This document shows, piece by piece, positions 6,067 through 6,143 of a DNA stretch of 6,143 nt (the stretch's first letter is position 1; each line of letters starts with the position of its first letter). This DNA comes from Acidimicrobiales bacterium. Lineage in GTDB: Bacteria; Actinomycetota; Acidimicrobiia; Acidimicrobiales; Acidimicrobilacustridaceae. The notes beneath the pieces are model-generated. The model ran no database searches and was not told where the DNA came from. It saw only the letters and a list, made by a program, of their open reading frames with translations. The translations under genes and the position numbers were made by a program. The stretch covers positions 1-6,143 of the forward strand of contig JALQSZ010000091.1 in assembly GCA_023264135.1 (NCBI GenBank). Direction: 5' to 3'.

Positions 6067-6143
6067 GTGGCGTCCTCCAAGTCCATCACTGAGATCGCTC
6101 AGGATCTATGGGACCTCCTCGTGGCCTATGCCCGCCAGGAGAC
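6067..6143 (+). CDS. Probable holin-superfamily-III-like small membrane protein (5' fragment)
   Basis: Only the first 25 codons are inside the window, starting with GTG after a good ribosome-binding site. They read MASSKSITEIAQDLWDLLVA followed by YARQE and a partial codon. The amphipathic helix with DLWDLLVAYARQE resembles the N terminus of actinobacterial proteins annotated as phage holin family / Holin-X superfamily III, which continue with two membrane helices. In actinobacterial chromosomes these are usually housekeeping membrane proteins, not evidence of a prophage, and their function is not established. The hydrophobic segments that would confirm this lie beyond the right edge, so the call rests on a short stretch and could be wrong. 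It is separated from the upstream chain by 128 bases and probably has its own promoter. Confidence 0.5.
   Translation, partial: MASSKSITEIAQDLWDLLVAYARQE

Noticed and set aside
5463..6092. Plus-strand open frame of 209 codons overlapping the LON-domain gene
   Set aside because: Its sequence is Arg/Ser/Pro-rich with no domain, while the other frame encodes a well-matched LON domain.
6067..6143. Evidence of a prophage from the holin-like protein
   Set aside because: Only 25 codons are visible, the family is common in actinobacterial chromosomes outside prophages, and no integrase, attachment repeat or other phage gene is seen.
1..6143. CRISPR array, tRNA or rRNA gene, insertion sequence, toxin-antitoxin pair
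   Set aside because: I saw no repeated spacers, no tRNA-like cloverleaf in the gaps, no transposase motifs or terminal inverted repeats, and no small gene pair of that type.

Overview
The window looks like chromosomal DNA from a fairly GC-rich actinobacterium. Acidimicrobiia (for example an Ilumatobacter-like aquatic lineage) is my best guess. The reasons are the gene types, the GTG starts, the gene packing, a probable leaderless promoter region, and a right-edge protein that resembles a holin-like membrane protein often seen in actinobacteria. This placement comes from recognition, not from a database search.

Layout: (1) Positions 1-1062 hold two minus-strand genes read leftward. A 128-residue protein of unknown function comes first, then a FIST-domain sensory protein that starts inside the stop codon of the first gene and runs off the left edge. 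(2) Positions 1063-1121 are a 59-base divergent intergenic region with possible leaderless promoters pointing both ways. (3) Positions 1122-5938 hold five plus-strand genes joined by overlapping stop and start codons: a TetR-family regulator, the ATP-grasp (beta) subunit and the CoA-binding (alpha) subunit of an ADP-forming acyl-CoA synthetase, a secreted S13/PBP4-type D-Ala-D-Ala carboxypeptidase, and a stand-alone LON substrate-binding-domain protein. (4) Positions 5939-6066 are a 128-base intergenic leader. (5) From 6067 the first codons of a probable holin-superfamily-III-like membrane protein run off the right edge.

How they may work together: the TetR protein probably controls its own promoter and the downstream genes. 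The two synthetase subunits, split into separate genes, should form one enzyme that interconverts an acyl-CoA plus ADP and phosphate with the free acid plus ATP; the substrate cannot be read from sequence. The cell-wall hydrolase and the LON-domain protein have no obvious pathway link to it but are locked into the same string of overlapping genes. The FIST gene pair, divergent from the regulator, could be co-regulated with it, but that is inference.

I did not find a clearly novel system such as a defence island, CRISPR array, RNA gene or mobile element. The most interesting points are the five-gene overlapping chain mixing acyl-CoA metabolism with peptidoglycan hydrolysis, the divergent pairing with a FIST sensor, and some departures from family consensus in the synthetase alpha subunit and the PBP4-like enzyme.
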